Source: JBHGBB01 sp041946755
Lineage (GTDB): Bacteria; UBP4; UBA4092; JAOAEQ01
Assembly (NCBI GenBank): GCA_041946755.1
Contig: JBHGBB010000226.1
Span: 1 to 5,686 of the forward strand
Length of the DNA stretch: 5,686 nucleotides
Reading direction: 5' to 3'
Shown: in pieces, positions 5,659 through 5,686 of the stretch
How positions within the stretch are numbered: position 1 is the first letter of the stretch
Layout: each line of letters starts with the position of its first letter
Notes under the pieces: model-generated
Seen by the model: the letters and a program-made list of their open reading frames with translations, nothing else
What the model was told of the DNA's origin: nothing
Databases searched by the model: none
Position numbers and translations under genes: made by a program

Positions 5659-5686
5659 TAATCTTTTGCCATATGGCAAAAGATTA
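5659..5686. repeat. Perfect 28-bp palindrome at the right edge of the window
   Basis: The left arm, TAATCTTTTGCCAT (5659-5672), is followed without a gap by its exact reverse complement (5673-5686). All 14 pairs match. The palindrome ends at the last base, so its true length is unknown. It could be the stem of a terminator for a gene beyond the window, an operator for a dimeric regulator, or the end of a palindromic repeat. If this window is a whole contig, the palindrome may also be why assembly stopped here. Confidence 0.85.

Larger units (their letters stand above)
5387..5686. other. Gene-free, AT-rich region with the protease promoter and inverted repeats
   Basis: No credible gene, tRNA or riboswitch is visible here. 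The left part carries the ribosome binding site and promoter of the minus-strand protease gene. The right part (from about 5500) holds three inverted-repeat structures, the last a perfect palindrome cut by the window edge. A gene beyond the right edge may own some of these signals. Confidence 0.6.

Overview
The window is about 5.7 kb of bacterial chromosome with three recognisable conserved genes and one small unknown gene. Coding DNA has intermediate GC and the intergenic stretches are clearly AT-rich. Bacterial affiliation rests on the bacterial-type RNA polymerase beta subunit, strong Shine-Dalgarno sequences (GGAGG) and sigma-70-type promoters. No 16S rRNA or other placing marker is present. 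The short heptamer repeats leaking into coding regions are of a kind found in some repeat-tolerant genomes, including uncultivated lineages, but I cannot name a phylum from this sequence.

Layout, left to right. Positions 1-1107 (minus strand) hold the first 369 codons of rpoB, running off the left edge. Positions 1108-1447 are a divergent control region. It has a near-consensus promoter firing left into rpoB and an extended -10 promoter firing right into hemB, with a small dyad in the hemB promoter spacer. Positions 1448-2422 (plus) hold a complete hemB, the zinc-type porphobilinogen synthase. hemB converges with a small two-helix membrane protein gene (minus, 2442-2711) whose 3' end is built from a 7-bp tandem repeat. 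Just upstream of that gene on the minus strand, and separated by an AT-rich stem-loop, is a large secreted M16 zinc protease (2786-5386). It fuses an active and an inactive half. Positions 5387-5686 contain the protease promoter, several inverted repeats and no gene. The window ends exactly at the edge of a perfect 28-bp palindrome.

The genes do not form a common pathway. rpoB is transcription, hemB is tetrapyrrole (heme) synthesis, and the M16 protein is an exported peptidase. The small membrane protein may be co-transcribed with the protease, but nothing in the sequence shows a functional link.

The most unusual signal is a heptamer family (CTGACTT / CTGATTT). It occurs in an array that forms the C-terminal tail of the small protein, and again inside the protease gene. 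There it fills the linker between the two M16 halves, in frame and flanked by a 13-bp direct repeat. No clear new defence, mobile or RNA system is visible.
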